The notes beneath the pieces were generated by a model, which saw only the letters and a program-made list of their open reading frames with translations, was not told where the DNA came from and made no database searches. Below, in pieces: positions 25,756 to 34,709 of a stretch of DNA of 64,000 bases (position 1 is the stretch's first letter; each line of letters starts with the position of its first letter). Position numbers and translations under genes: made by a program. The DNA comes from CAVSMC01 sp963798655. GTDB lineage: Bacteria > Pseudomonadota > Gammaproteobacteria > Burkholderiales > Casimicrobiaceae. The stretch spans positions 434,001-498,000 of the forward strand of contig CAWCUH010000001.1 of assembly GCA_963798655.1 (NCBI GenBank). Direction: 5' to 3'.

Positions 25756-28700
25756 GTGCGCCTCACGCAGATCAAGCTGTCCGGCTTCAAGTCGTTCGTC
25801 GATCCCACCGCCATCGGAACTCCCGGCCAGCTCGTCGGCATCGTCGGCCCGAACGGCTGCGGCAAGTCGAACGTGATCGACGCCGTGCGCTGGGTGCTCG
25901 GCGAGTCGAAGGCTTCGGCGCTTCGCGGCGAGTCGATGCAGGACGTGATCTTCAACGGCGCCGGCGAGCGCAAGCCGGTGGGGCGCGCATCGGTCGAGCT
26001 CTACTTCGACAACAGCGCCGGCCGCATCGGCGGCCAGTGGGGCCAGTACGTCGAGCTCTCGATCAAGCGCGTGCTCACGCGCGACGGCGATTCGACGTAC
26101 TACATCAACAACATTCCGGTCCGCCGCCGCGACATCCACGACCTGTTCCTCGGCACCGGCCTAGGGCCGCGCGCATACGCGATCATCGAGCAGGGAATGA
26201 TCTCGCGCGTGATCGAAGCGAAGCCGGAAGAGCTGCGCGTGTTCCTCGAGGAAGCCGCCGGCGTCTCCAAGTACAAGGAGCGGCGCAAGGAGACCGAGGG
26301 CCGCCTGTCGGACACGCGGGAAAATCTCGCGCGTGTCGAGGACATCCGCGTCGAGCTCGGCCATCAGCTCGAAAAGCTCGAGGCGCAGGCGAAGGTGGCC
26401 GCCGAGTATCGCGATCTGGAGGGAAACCTCGCACGCACGCAGCATCTGCTGTGGTTCTCCAAAGCGCAGGACGCGCTGCGCGCTCGCGAGCGCGCGAGCA
26501 ACGAAATCGCCGGCCTGACGGTCGCGCTCGACGCGTTGGTCGCCGACGTTCGCGCCGCCGAGGCGAAGCTCGAGTCGCTGCGAAGCGACCATTACGCGGC
26601 CGGCGACGCGCTGCATGAGCGGCAGGGTGCGTTCTACGCAGCGAACGCCGAAGTGACGCGGCTCGAGCAGCAGCTCGCGTTCGCGCGCGAAAGCGAATCG
26701 CGGATCGCGCAGCAGGTCGCGCAGCTCACCGAGCAGATCGCCGCGCTCGGCGGCCAGCAGCGCGCGCTCGACGGCGACGCCTCCGAAGCCGAGCGCACGC
26801 TCGAATCGGCGCTCGCCGCCCGCGAGAAGACGGCGAGCGACGAGCAGGCGGCGCAGGCTGCGTTGCCCGCGCTCGACGAAGCGGTGCGTCAGTGCGTCGC
26901 CGCCGCACAGCAGGTTCAGGAGCGGATCGCGCTCGCCGAGCAGGCGATCCGCGTCATCGAGACGCGCCGCGAGCACATCGCGCGCGCGCTCGCACAGCAC
27001 GCACAAAGGCGGCAGCGTCTCGACGACGAGGCGTCGGCGCTCGCCGTGCCGGCGGCCGACCCGGTGCAGGAAGTGGCCGAGCAGCTCGCGCAGGAGTCGC
27101 GCGAACTCGCGTCGAAGGAGCAATCGCTCAATACGCTGCGCGAGAGCGTGCAGGCGTTGCAGGAGCGGCAGCGCGGCGCGAGCGGGCACGCGCAGCAGTC
27201 GCAGCGCACGCTGGCCGATCTCGACGCGCGCGCGCAGGCGCTTTCCGCGCTGCAGTCGAAGATCGGCCAGGGCCACGACAACGGCGCGTGGCTCGAATCC
27301 AAAGGGCTCGCCGATGCGCGGCGCCTGTTCGGCAGCGTCGACATCGATGCCGGTTGGGACAACGCGCTCGAAGCCGCGCTGCGCGAGCGGCTCGAAGCGG
27401 TCGAGCTGCCGAGCCTCGACGCGATCGCCGAATGGTCGCACGACGCCGCGCCGCCTGCGCGGATCGCGCTGTTCGCGCCGGCCACCGAGCCGACGATCGA
27501 GTCGGCGCACGGTGACGCGCTGCTCGCGCGCGTGCGGAGCGATCGTTCGGAAATCTCGCGCCTGCTCGCCGATTGGCTGCGCGGCATTCGCTGCCGCGAA
27601 ACCGTGGCAGACGCGATCCGCGCGCGGCGCGAGCTGGGCGTCGGCGAGGCGTTCGTGACGCCGCAGGGCCATCTGGTGAGCGCGCAGGCGGTGGACTTCT
27701 TCGCACCCGACAGCGAGCTGCACGGCGTGCTCGCGAGAAAGCGCGAGCTCGCCGAGCTCGATCAGGCGATCGCGGGCGCGCGCGCGATTGCGAACGCGGC
27801 AGCGCAGGCGTTGCGCGACTTCGAAGCCGATCTCGAGCGTGCGCAGCGCGACTATCACGCCGAAGGCCTCGCGTTCGGATCACAGCAGCGGCGTTGCCAC
27901 GATCTCGAGCTCGAGCTGATGCAGCTTCGGCAGGCAGCCGAGGCGGCGAGCAGGCGGCGCGCGCAAATCGCCGAAGAGCTGGCCGAGGTCGCCGCGCAAT
28001 CGGCCGCCGAAGAAGAGCAGGCGCGCTCGCACGCGCTGGAGCTCGCCGACGCGCAGTCGGCGCTGCACGACGAGCTCGCACGCCGCGACGCCGCGCGCAG
28101 CGTGCGCAACGAGGTGGAGGTCGCGCTTGCCCGTGGCCGCGAGCAGTTGCGCGCTGCCGAGCGCGCGTCGCAGGAAGCAGCGTTTGCCGAGCGCAGCAGC
28201 CGCGAGCGGATCGCCGAGCTCCAGCGGCGGGGCGAGGCGCTCGCCGCGCAGGTCGAGCAGCAGCAGAAGCTGCTCGCGCAGCTCACCTCCGAGCGCGCTG
28301 CGATCGACTGGACGCCGGTCGAGGAAGCGCTGCAGCGGCAGCTCGCCGCACGAGGCGAAGCCGAGCAGGCGCTCGCGAGCGCCCGCGACCGACTCGAAGC
28401 GATCGCCACCGATCTTCGCAGCGGCGAGGAAGCCCGCCTCGCCGCCGAGCAGAAGGTCGAGCCGGCACGTGCCAGAATCGAGGACATGCGCCTGAAGGAG
28501 CAAGCGGCGGCGCTGAACGAGCAGCAGTTCAACGATCAGCTCGCCGAAGCGCGCGCCGACATCGCAGCGCTGCCGGATGCGCTGAAGGCGTTCGGCAACA
28601 AGTCGCAGCTTCCGGGCGAGATCGAGCGCCTGGCCCATGCGCTCGCCGAGCTCGGAGCGGTGAACCTCGCCGCACTGGACGAGCTCGGCGCGGCGACCGA

Positions 28701-29286
28701 GCGCAAGCAGTACCTCGACCGCCAGGCCGGCGACCTGACCGACGCGATGACCACACTCGAGCAGGCGATCCGCCAGATCGATCGCGAATCGCGGCAAATG
28801 CTGCAGCAGACGTTCGACACGGTGAACGAGAATTTCGCCAAGCTCTTTCCGGCGCTTTTCGGCGGCGGACAGGCAAAGCTGCTGCTGACCGGCGAGGAAA
28901 TCCTCGATTCGGGCGTGCAGGTGCTCGCGCAGCCGCCCGGCAAGCGCAACACGTCGATCCACCTGTTGTCGGGCGGCGAGAAGGCGCTGACCGCAATCTC
29001 GCTCGTGTTCGCGCTGTTCCAGCTGAATCCCGCACCGTTCTGCCTGCTCGACGAGGTCGACGCGCCGCTCGACGACCCGAACACCGATCGCTTCTGCCGG
29101 ATGGTGCGCCAGATGGCCGCCGAGACGCAGTTCCTGTTCATCTCGCACAACAAGATCACGATGGAGATGGCGAACCAGCTCGTCGGCATCACAATGCCCG
29201 AACCCGGCGTGTCGCGCGTGGTTGCCGTCGACATCGCGGAGGCGTTGGAGATCGCCGAGGGCGCTGTGCAGGCGCAGGCGGCGTGA
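25756..29286 (+). CDS. smc: Chromosome segregation protein SMC
   Basis: The 1176-residue ATPase has the SMC plan: an N-terminal head with Walker A GPNGCGKSN near 33, a long coiled coil rich in Ala, Glu, Arg and Gln, a hinge around 500-660, a second coiled coil, and a C-terminal head with signature LLSGGEKAL near 1070 and Walker B CLLDEVDAPLDD near 1095. It acts with ScpA and ScpB to organise newly replicated DNA. The GTG at 25756 (VRLTQIKLSGFKSF) was chosen because the family starts there; an upstream ATG would add unrelated sequence. smc-zipA-ligA order is typical of betaproteobacteria. Confidence 0.96.
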   Translation: MRLTQIKLSGFKSFVDPTAIGTPGQLVGIVGPNGCGKSNVIDAVRWVLGESKASALRGESMQDVIFNGAGERKPVGRASVELYFDNSAGRIGGQWGQYVELSIKRVLTRDGDSTYYINNIPVRRRDIHDLFLGTGLGPRAYAIIEQGMISRVIEAKPEELRVFLEEAAGVSKYKERRKETEGRLSDTRENLARVEDIRVELGHQLEKLEAQAKVAAEYRDLEGNLARTQHLLWFSKAQDALRARERASNEIAGLTVALDALVADVRAAEAKLESLRSDHYAAGDALHERQGAFYAANAEVTRLEQQLAFARESESRIAQQVAQLTEQIAALGGQQRALDGDASEAERTLESALAAREKTASDEQAAQAALPALDEAVRQCVAAAQQVQERIALAEQAIRVIETRREHIARALAQHAQRRQRLDDEASALAVPAADPVQEVAEQLAQESRELASKEQSLNTLRESVQALQERQRGASGHAQQSQRTLADLDARAQALSALQSKIGQGHDNGAWLESKGLADARRLFGSVDIDAGWDNALEAALRERLEAVELPSLDAIAEWSHDAAPPARIALFAPATEPTIESAHGDALLARVRSDRSEISRLLADWLRGIRCRETVADAIRARRELGVGEAFVTPQGHLVSAQAVDFFAPDSELHGVLARKRELAELDQAIAGARAIANAAAQALRDFEADLERAQRDYHAEGLAFGSQQRRCHDLELELMQLRQAAEAASRRRAQIAEELAEVAAQSAAEEEQARSHALELADAQSALHDELARRDAARSVRNEVEVALARGREQLRAAERASQEAAFAERSSRERIAELQRRGEALAAQVEQQQKLLAQLTSERAAIDWTPVEEALQRQLAARGEAEQALASARDRLEAIATDLRSGEEARLAAEQKVEPARARIEDMRLKEQAAALNEQQFNDQLAEARADIAALPDALKAFGNKSQLPGEIERLAHALAELGAVNLAALDELGAATERKQYLDRQAGDLTDAMTTLEQAIRQIDRESRQMLQQTFDTVNENFAKLFPALFGGGQAKLLLTGEEILDSGVQVLAQPPGKRNTSIHLLSGGEKALTAISLVFALFQLNPAPFCLLDEVDAPLDDPNTDRFCRMVRQMAAETQFLFISHNKITMEMANQLVGITMPEPGVSRVVAVDIAEALEIAEGAVQAQAA

Positions 29287-29442
29287 GCGGCGAGCAGGGG
29301 CCCCGACTCGCGCAGCGAGTGGGGGATGAGAGCAAGCGCGAATCGCCGCGGCGAGGCCGACGGTTCGGTGCATCGATGCGTTTGATCGAGCGGAGGCCGA
29401 GGGCTGCCTGCTCGCGCATCTCGTTATCGAACCCCACGGCGC

Positions 29443-29448
29443 TATAAT
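29443..29448 (+). promoter_or_regulatory. -10 box TATAAT upstream of zipA
   Basis: A perfect TATAAT lies 32 bases before the zipA ATG in the 194-base smc-zipA gap, so zipA and ligA can be expressed without smc. The -35 region is weak. Confidence 0.55.
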
Positions 29449-29480
29449 CGGCGTCGATCGTCGCGCCCGAAGCCCGTTCC

Positions 29481-30632
29481 ATGTCCACGCTTCAACTCGG
29501 CCTGATCGCCGCCGGCGTCGTCTTCGTCGTGGCCGTCGCGCTCTACAACTGGCTGCAGCTGCGCCGCGCAAGACGCAGCGTCGCCGCGACGCACGACGCG
29601 CAACCGCTCGCAGCGCCGACCAAGCGCGGCGCAGACCGGGTCGAGCCGACGCTCGCGACGCAAGGCGCCGTCGCGGTGGCGACGGCGCGCTCGCACGCCG
29701 ACGTCGACGTCGATGGCGAACCATTCGAGATTCCGATGGACGTCGTCCAGCACGCGCCTGCCGAGGCGTTACGACCGGCATCGGCGACGCGCTCGACGAG
29801 CGACGATACTTCTGCGCCGCCGGACCCCGACATCGAATGCGTGATCACGTTGCAGCCGGTGCGGCCGGTCGCCGCAGGGGCGGTGGCGGCCGGGCTGCAC
29901 GCGCGCCTCGGAAAGCCGCTGCGCTGGCTCGGCCGGCGCAGCGAAGGCGCGCCGTGGCAGCGGCTGCGCGCCGACACGCCAGGCGAGTTCGGCGAGCTCG
30001 CCGCGTGCATGCTGCTCGCCGATCGCAGCGGCGCGGCGAGCAAGCCGCTGCTCGACGCATTCGTGCGTCTCGTCGGCGAGATCGCGCCGTTGCTGCCGGC
30101 GGCATTCGTTGCGCCGGACGCGGCGATCGAAGCCGAGCGCGCGGAGACGCTCGACCGCATTTGCGCCGATCTCGACGTGCAGATCGGCCTTACGGTGCTG
30201 AAGGTGGCGCCGGAAACGATTCCGGGGACGAAGCTTCGCGGCGTGGCCGAGGCGGCCGGGTTCCATCTGCGCGACGGCGGGCGTTTCGAGTACATGAACG
30301 ACGACAATGCGACGGTGCTCTACGCGCTGACCAATTATCGGTCGGAGCCGTTCACCGTCGAGAACCTGCGCATGACTTCGACGCCCGGTGCCGTATTCCT
30401 GCTCGACGTTCCGCGCGTCGGCGACCCGGTGCGGGTGTTCGACCAGATGAAGCTCGCCGCGAAGCGCATGGCGATCACGCTCGACGCGACGCTCGTCGAC
30501 GACAACCGCCGTCCGCTCGACGACGCCGCGCTCGCGTCGATACGACAGCAGGTCGGCGGAGCGGCCGACGCGCTGCGCAGCGTCAACATCGAGCCGGGCA
30601 GTCCGCGCGCGCTCGCGCTGTTCGGCGGCTGA
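29481..30632 (+). CDS. zipA: Cell division protein ZipA
   Basis: The 383-residue protein has an N-terminal membrane anchor (LGLIAAGVVFVVAVALYNWL) followed by a basic, low-complexity linker to about residue 115. The C-terminal FtsZ-binding domain covers about 116-375 (DIECVITLQPV, LLDVPRVGDPVRVFDQMKLA, RPLDDAALASIRQQV). ZipA tethers FtsZ to the membrane at the division site. It lies directly before ligA (13-base gap). Confidence 0.88.
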   Translation: MSTLQLGLIAAGVVFVVAVALYNWLQLRRARRSVAATHDAQPLAAPTKRGADRVEPTLATQGAVAVATARSHADVDVDGEPFEIPMDVVQHAPAEALRPASATRSTSDDTSAPPDPDIECVITLQPVRPVAAGAVAAGLHARLGKPLRWLGRRSEGAPWQRLRADTPGEFGELAACMLLADRSGAASKPLLDAFVRLVGEIAPLLPAAFVAPDAAIEAERAETLDRICADLDVQIGLTVLKVAPETIPGTKLRGVAEAAGFHLRDGGRFEYMNDDNATVLYALTNYRSEPFTVENLRMTSTPGAVFLLDVPRVGDPVRVFDQMKLAAKRMAITLDATLVDDNRRPLDDAALASIRQQVGGAADALRSVNIEPGSPRALALFGG

Positions 30633-30645
30633 CGGCGCGAGCGCC

Positions 30646-32697
30646 ATGACTGCGAAAGCCGCGGCAAGCGCGAGCCGCGCTGCGGCGCGCGGCGCAGCTG
30701 CGCGCGCAGCGCAGCTTCGCCGCGAAATCGGCGAGCACGATTACCGCTACTACGTGCTCGATGCGCCGAGCGTTTCCGACGCCGAGTACGACGCGCTCAT
30801 GCGCGAGCTGGTCGCGCTGGAGGCCGAACATCCGTCGCTCGTGACGTCCGACTCGCCGACGCAGCGTGTCGGCGGAGCCGCCGCATCGACGTTCGAACCG
30901 GTCACGCATCGCGTGCCGATGCTCTCGCTCAACAACGCGTTCAGCGACGACGAGGTCGAGGCGTTCGACCGTCGCGTGCGCGAAGCGACGGGCGAGTCCG
31001 ACATCGAGTACGCGTGCGAGCCGAAGTTCGACGGGCTCGCGATCAGCCTCGTGTACGAAGGCGGCCGTTTCGTCCGCGGCGCGACGCGCGGCGACGGGGT
31101 GACCGGCGAAAACGTCACGGTGAACCTGCGCACCGTGGGCGCGATTCCGCTCGCGCTTCCCGTCGGCGCCCCGCCGCGGATCGATGTGCGCGGCGAAGTG
31201 CTGATGCTGCGCAAGCATTTCGAGCGCCTGAACGCCGAGCAGCAGAAAAAGGGCGAGAAGGTGTTCGTCAATCCGCGCAATGCCGCCGCCGGAAGCCTGC
31301 GGATGCTCGATGCGCGCATCACCGCGAGCCGCAAGCTCGCGTTCTTCGCGTACGGCATCGGCGACGTCGACTGGGGCCGCGTCGAGCCGCCGGCGACGCA
31401 GGACGCACTGATGCGCGTTCTCGAATCGCTGCGCTTCCCGGTGACCGACGAGCGGCGCGTCGTGCGCGCCGCCGGCGGGTTGCTCGACTATTACCGCGCG
31501 CTCGGCGCGCGGCGCAACGCGCTGCCGTTCGACATCGATGGCGTCGTCTACAAGGTCAACTCGCTCGCGCTGCAGCAGAAGCTCGGCTTCGTGTCGCGCG
31601 CGCCGAGGTTCGCGGTCGCGCACAAGTTTCCGGCGGAGGAAATGACGACGCAGGTGCTCGGGATCGGCGTGCAGGTCGGCCGCACCGGCGCGCTCACGCC
31701 CGTTGCGCGCCTTTCGCCGGTGTTCGTCGGCGGGGTCACCGTCACCAACGCGACGCTGCACAACGAGGACGAGATCCGGCGCAAGGACGTCCATATCGGC
31801 GACACGGTCGTCGTTCGCCGCGCGGGCGACGTGATCCCCGAAGTCGTGCGCGTGATCGTCGACAGTCGGCCGCCCGACGCGGCGTCGTTCGTGATGCCGA
31901 CGACGTGCCCGCAGTGCGGATCGGCAGTGGAGCGGCTGCCCGACGAGGCGATCGCACGGTGCACCGGCGGGCTCGTCTGCCCTGCGCAGCGCAAGCAATC
32001 GCTGCTGCATTTCGCGAGCCGCCGCGCGCTCGACATCGAAGGCCTCGGCGACAAGCTCGTCGACCAGCTCGTCGACGCCGCCGTCGTGCGCACGCCGGCG
32101 GACCTCTACAAGCTCGGCGTCGCGAATCTCGCTGCGCTCGAGCGGATGGCCGAGAAGTCGGCGGCCAACGCGCACGCAGCGATCGAGCGCAGCAAGTCGA
32201 CGACGCTCGCGCGTTTCATCTACGCGCTCGGCATTCGCCACGTCGGCGAAACGACGGCACGCGACCTCGCGCGCCACTTCGGCAATCTCGATGCGCTGCT
32301 CGACGCCGACGAAACATCGCTGCTCGACGTGCCCGACGTCGGGCCGGTGCTCGCACAATCGATCGCGCGCTTTTTCGCCGAGCCGCACAACCGCGAAGTC
32401 ATCGCACAGCTGCGCGCCGCCGGCGTGCACTGGCGCGACGAGGCGCCGCAGCGCGTGCCCGCGGGGCCGCTCGCCGGCAAGACGTTCGTGCTCACCGGAA
32501 CGCTTCCGGCGATGTCGCGTGAAGCCGCGAAGGCTCGCATCGAGGCGGCTGGCGGCAAGGTCGCCGGCAGCGTGTCGAAGAAGACCGACTACGTCGTGGC
32601 CGGCAGCGATGCCGGCAGCAAGCTCGACAAGGCGAACGCGCTCGGCGTCGCGATCATCGACGAAGACGCGTTGATCGAACTGTTGGCGGGAAGCTGA
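30646..32697 (+). CDS. ligA: NAD-dependent DNA ligase LigA
   Basis: The 683-residue enzyme contains all LigA parts: the NMN-binding Ia domain (HDYRYYVLDAPSVSDAEYD), the adenylation site CEPKFDGLAISLVYE with the catalytic lysine, the OB fold (GRTGALTPVARLSPVFVGG), and the zinc finger (CPQCGSAV ... CTGGLVC). Helix-hairpin-helix repeats (LDVPDVGPVLAQSI) and a C-terminal BRCT domain (LAGKTFVLTGTLPAMSREAA) follow. It seals nicks during replication and repair. Length is normal. Its N-terminus has an Ala/Arg-rich extension of about 20 residues. Confidence 0.97.
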   Translation: MTAKAAASASRAAARGAAARAAQLRREIGEHDYRYYVLDAPSVSDAEYDALMRELVALEAEHPSLVTSDSPTQRVGGAAASTFEPVTHRVPMLSLNNAFSDDEVEAFDRRVREATGESDIEYACEPKFDGLAISLVYEGGRFVRGATRGDGVTGENVTVNLRTVGAIPLALPVGAPPRIDVRGEVLMLRKHFERLNAEQQKKGEKVFVNPRNAAAGSLRMLDARITASRKLAFFAYGIGDVDWGRVEPPATQDALMRVLESLRFPVTDERRVVRAAGGLLDYYRALGARRNALPFDIDGVVYKVNSLALQQKLGFVSRAPRFAVAHKFPAEEMTTQVLGIGVQVGRTGALTPVARLSPVFVGGVTVTNATLHNEDEIRRKDVHIGDTVVVRRAGDVIPEVVRVIVDSRPPDAASFVMPTTCPQCGSAVERLPDEAIARCTGGLVCPAQRKQSLLHFASRRALDIEGLGDKLVDQLVDAAVVRTPADLYKLGVANLAALERMAEKSAANAHAAIERSKSTTLARFIYALGIRHVGETTARDLARHFGNLDALLDADETSLLDVPDVGPVLAQSIARFFAEPHNREVIAQLRAAGVHWRDEAPQRVPAGPLAGKTFVLTGTLPAMSREAAKARIEAAGGKVAGSVSKKTDYVVAGSDAGSKLDKANALGVAIIDEDALIELLAGS

Positions 32698-32715
32698 ACG
32701 CGCAAAGGACTGTCG

Positions 32716-33588
32716 ATGCAAACGATCACGAAGGCGGTATTCCCGGTGGCGGGACTCGGCACGCGATTCCTGCCGGCGACGAAGGCGAGCCCGAAGGAGA
32801 TGCTGCCCGTCGTCGACAAGCCGCTGATCCAGTACGCGGTCGAGGAGGCCGCCGCGGCGGGCATTACGGAAATGATTTTCATCACCGGGCGCAACAAGCG
32901 CGCGATCGAGGATCATTTCGACAAGGCGTACGAGCTCGAGACGAAGCTCGAGCAGAATCGCAAGCACGAGCTGCTGGAGACGGCGCAATCCGTCCTGCCG
33001 TCCGGCGTCAACTGCATTTACATCCGACAGACGGAGCCGCTCGGGCTCGGCCACGCGGTGCTGTGCGCGGCGCCGGTCGTCAATCGCGAGCCGTTCGCCG
33101 TGCTGCTCGCCGACGACCTGATCGACGCCGGTGTTCCGGTGATGAAGCAGATGATCGAGGTCGCCGCACGCGAGGATTGCGCGACGATCGGCGTGATGAG
33201 CGTCGCGCCGTCCGACGTCGGCAACTACGGCATCGTCGAGACGCAGGGCGCCGCCGGCCGCGTTGCGACGATCGCGCGCATCGTCGAGAAGCCGAAGCCG
33301 GGGACGACGGCGTCGACGCGCGCGGTTGTCGGCCGCTACGTTCTCACGCCGCGGATCTTTCATCACCTGACCCACCTTCGGACCGGCGCGGGCGGCGAGA
33401 TCCAGCTCACCGACGCGATCGGCGGCCTGCTCGCCGAGGAGCGCGTCATCGCGTACGAGTTCGAAGGTCGCCGCTACGACTGCGGCAGCAAGCTCGGCTA
33501 TCTCGAGGCGACCGTCGAGCTCGCGCTGAAGCACCCCGAGCTCGCCGCCGACTTCGCCGCCTTTCTCGCGGCGCGCCACGCGCCGTGA
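32716..33588 (+). CDS. galU: UTP-glucose-1-phosphate uridylyltransferase GalU
   Basis: The 290-residue enzyme has the nucleotidyltransferase signature (VAGLGTRFLPATKASPKEML) at the start, followed by VDKPLIQYAVEEA, PLGLGHAVLCA and the VEKPKPG segment. It makes UDP-glucose for envelope polysaccharide and sugar conversion. An AAGGA ribosome site precedes the ATG; ligA ends 18 bases upstream. Its stop codon overlaps the GTG of the oxyR gene. Confidence 0.96.
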   Translation: MQTITKAVFPVAGLGTRFLPATKASPKEMLPVVDKPLIQYAVEEAAAAGITEMIFITGRNKRAIEDHFDKAYELETKLEQNRKHELLETAQSVLPSGVNCIYIRQTEPLGLGHAVLCAAPVVNREPFAVLLADDLIDAGVPVMKQMIEVAAREDCATIGVMSVAPSDVGNYGIVETQGAAGRVATIARIVEKPKPGTTASTRAVVGRYVLTPRIFHHLTHLRTGAGGEIQLTDAIGGLLAEERVIAYEFEGRRYDCGSKLGYLEATVELALKHPELAADFAAFLAARHAP

Positions 33589-34499
33589 CGCTGAACGAGC
33601 TTCGCTACATCGTCGCCGTCGCGCACGAGCGAAGCTTCGGCCGCGCCGCGCAGCGCTGCTTCGTGAGCCAGCCGGCGCTCTCCGTCGCGATCCAGAAGCT
33701 CGAGGAAGAGCTCGGCACGAAGCTCTTCGAGCGCGGCAAGAGCGAGATCTCGCTCACGGCGGTCGGTGCGCGCGTCGTCGAGCAGGCGCAGCGCGTGCTC
33801 GAGGAAGCGGCGCGGATCAAGGAGATCGCGCAGAGCGGACGCAATCCGCTGGTCGGGTCGCTCAAGCTCGGCGTGATCTTCACGGTCGCGCCGTACCTGC
33901 TGCCCGATCTCATCCCCGCGCTGCATGCGATCGCGCCGCAGATGCCTCTCGACATCGAGGAAAATCTCACCGAGCAGCTCGAGATCGCATTGAAGAGCGG
34001 ACGCATCGACGTGGCGATCATCGCGTTGCCGTTCGCGCCGGCCGGCATCGCGACCGAGTTCCTGTACGAGGAGCCGTTCCAGGTCGTGGTGCCGCGGGGA
34101 CACAAGTGGACGAAGCGCAAGTCGATCAGTTCCGACGAGCTCGCGGGCGAGCACACGATCCTGCTCGCGGTCGGTCACTGCTTCCGTGATCAGGTGCTCG
34201 ACGCGTGCCCGGAGTTGAACCGCGCCGACACCCACATCACGCGCACGACGTCGCTCGAGACCGTGCGCAACATGGTCGCGTCGGGGCTCGGCGTGTCGGT
34301 GCTGCCGCGTGACGCGCTGACGCCGAAATACCACAGCCAGCTCGTCGTGCCGGTGCCGTTCGCACGGCCGGTGCCGTCGCGTCGCGTCGCGCTCGCGTAT
34401 CGTCGCAGCTTCCCGCGGCCCGAGGCGATCGCCGCGTTGCGCGACGCGGTCGCGCAGATCCGTCCTCCTGCCACGGCGAAGGCGCAATCGGCGGCCTGA
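33585..34499 (+). CDS. oxyR: Hydrogen peroxide-sensing LysR regulator OxyR
   Basis: The 304-residue LysR protein has the N-terminal helix-turn-helix (ERSFGRAAQRCFVSQPALSV) and a C-terminal sensing domain. The peroxide-sensing pair is present in context GHCFRDQVLDACPEL, and counting from the GTG start the cysteines fall at 199 and 208, the same numbers as in E. coli OxyR. That supports a true redox sensor controlling catalase and peroxiredoxin genes, none of which are in the window. The GTG overlaps the galU stop as GTGA, so translation is coupled to galU. Confidence 0.92.
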   Translation: MTLNELRYIVAVAHERSFGRAAQRCFVSQPALSVAIQKLEEELGTKLFERGKSEISLTAVGARVVEQAQRVLEEAARIKEIAQSGRNPLVGSLKLGVIFTVAPYLLPDLIPALHAIAPQMPLDIEENLTEQLEIALKSGRIDVAIIALPFAPAGIATEFLYEEPFQVVVPRGHKWTKRKSISSDELAGEHTILLAVGHCFRDQVLDACPELNRADTHITRTTSLETVRNMVASGLGVSVLPRDALTPKYHSQLVVPVPFARPVPSRRVALAYRRSFPRPEAIAALRDAVAQIRPPATAKAQSAA

Positions 34500-34568
34500 C
34501 GTCCCATGCGTTGACCGCCGCATCGGGACGCGAGGCGACGCTTGGCGGTTGCTTAGACGGACGCAACC
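34500..34568 (+). terminator. Two hairpins in the gap after oxyR
   Basis: CGTCCCATGCG pairs with CGCATCGGGACG (one bulge) at 34500-34530, and GGTTGC pairs with GCAACC at 34547-34568. There is no T-run. They lie between convergent genes and may end transcription; the rest of the gap to 34709 shows nothing further. Confidence 0.4.
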
Positions 34569-34709
34569 ATCCCTGCCTACGGGTACCCGGTGCGGCCGGC
34601 GGGCGTCGACCCAACGACGCCGCGCAGCCGCACCACCCGTCGCGGCAGGCGCGTCCGATGCGCTCGCTGCCAAGCGTCGCCTCGCGTCGCGCGCCGCCCG
34701 GTTCGACGC

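Noticed and set aside
30583..33579. 998-codon minus-strand frame across ligA and galU
   Set aside because: Arginine-rich antisense shadow of two conserved genes; no protein-like motif.
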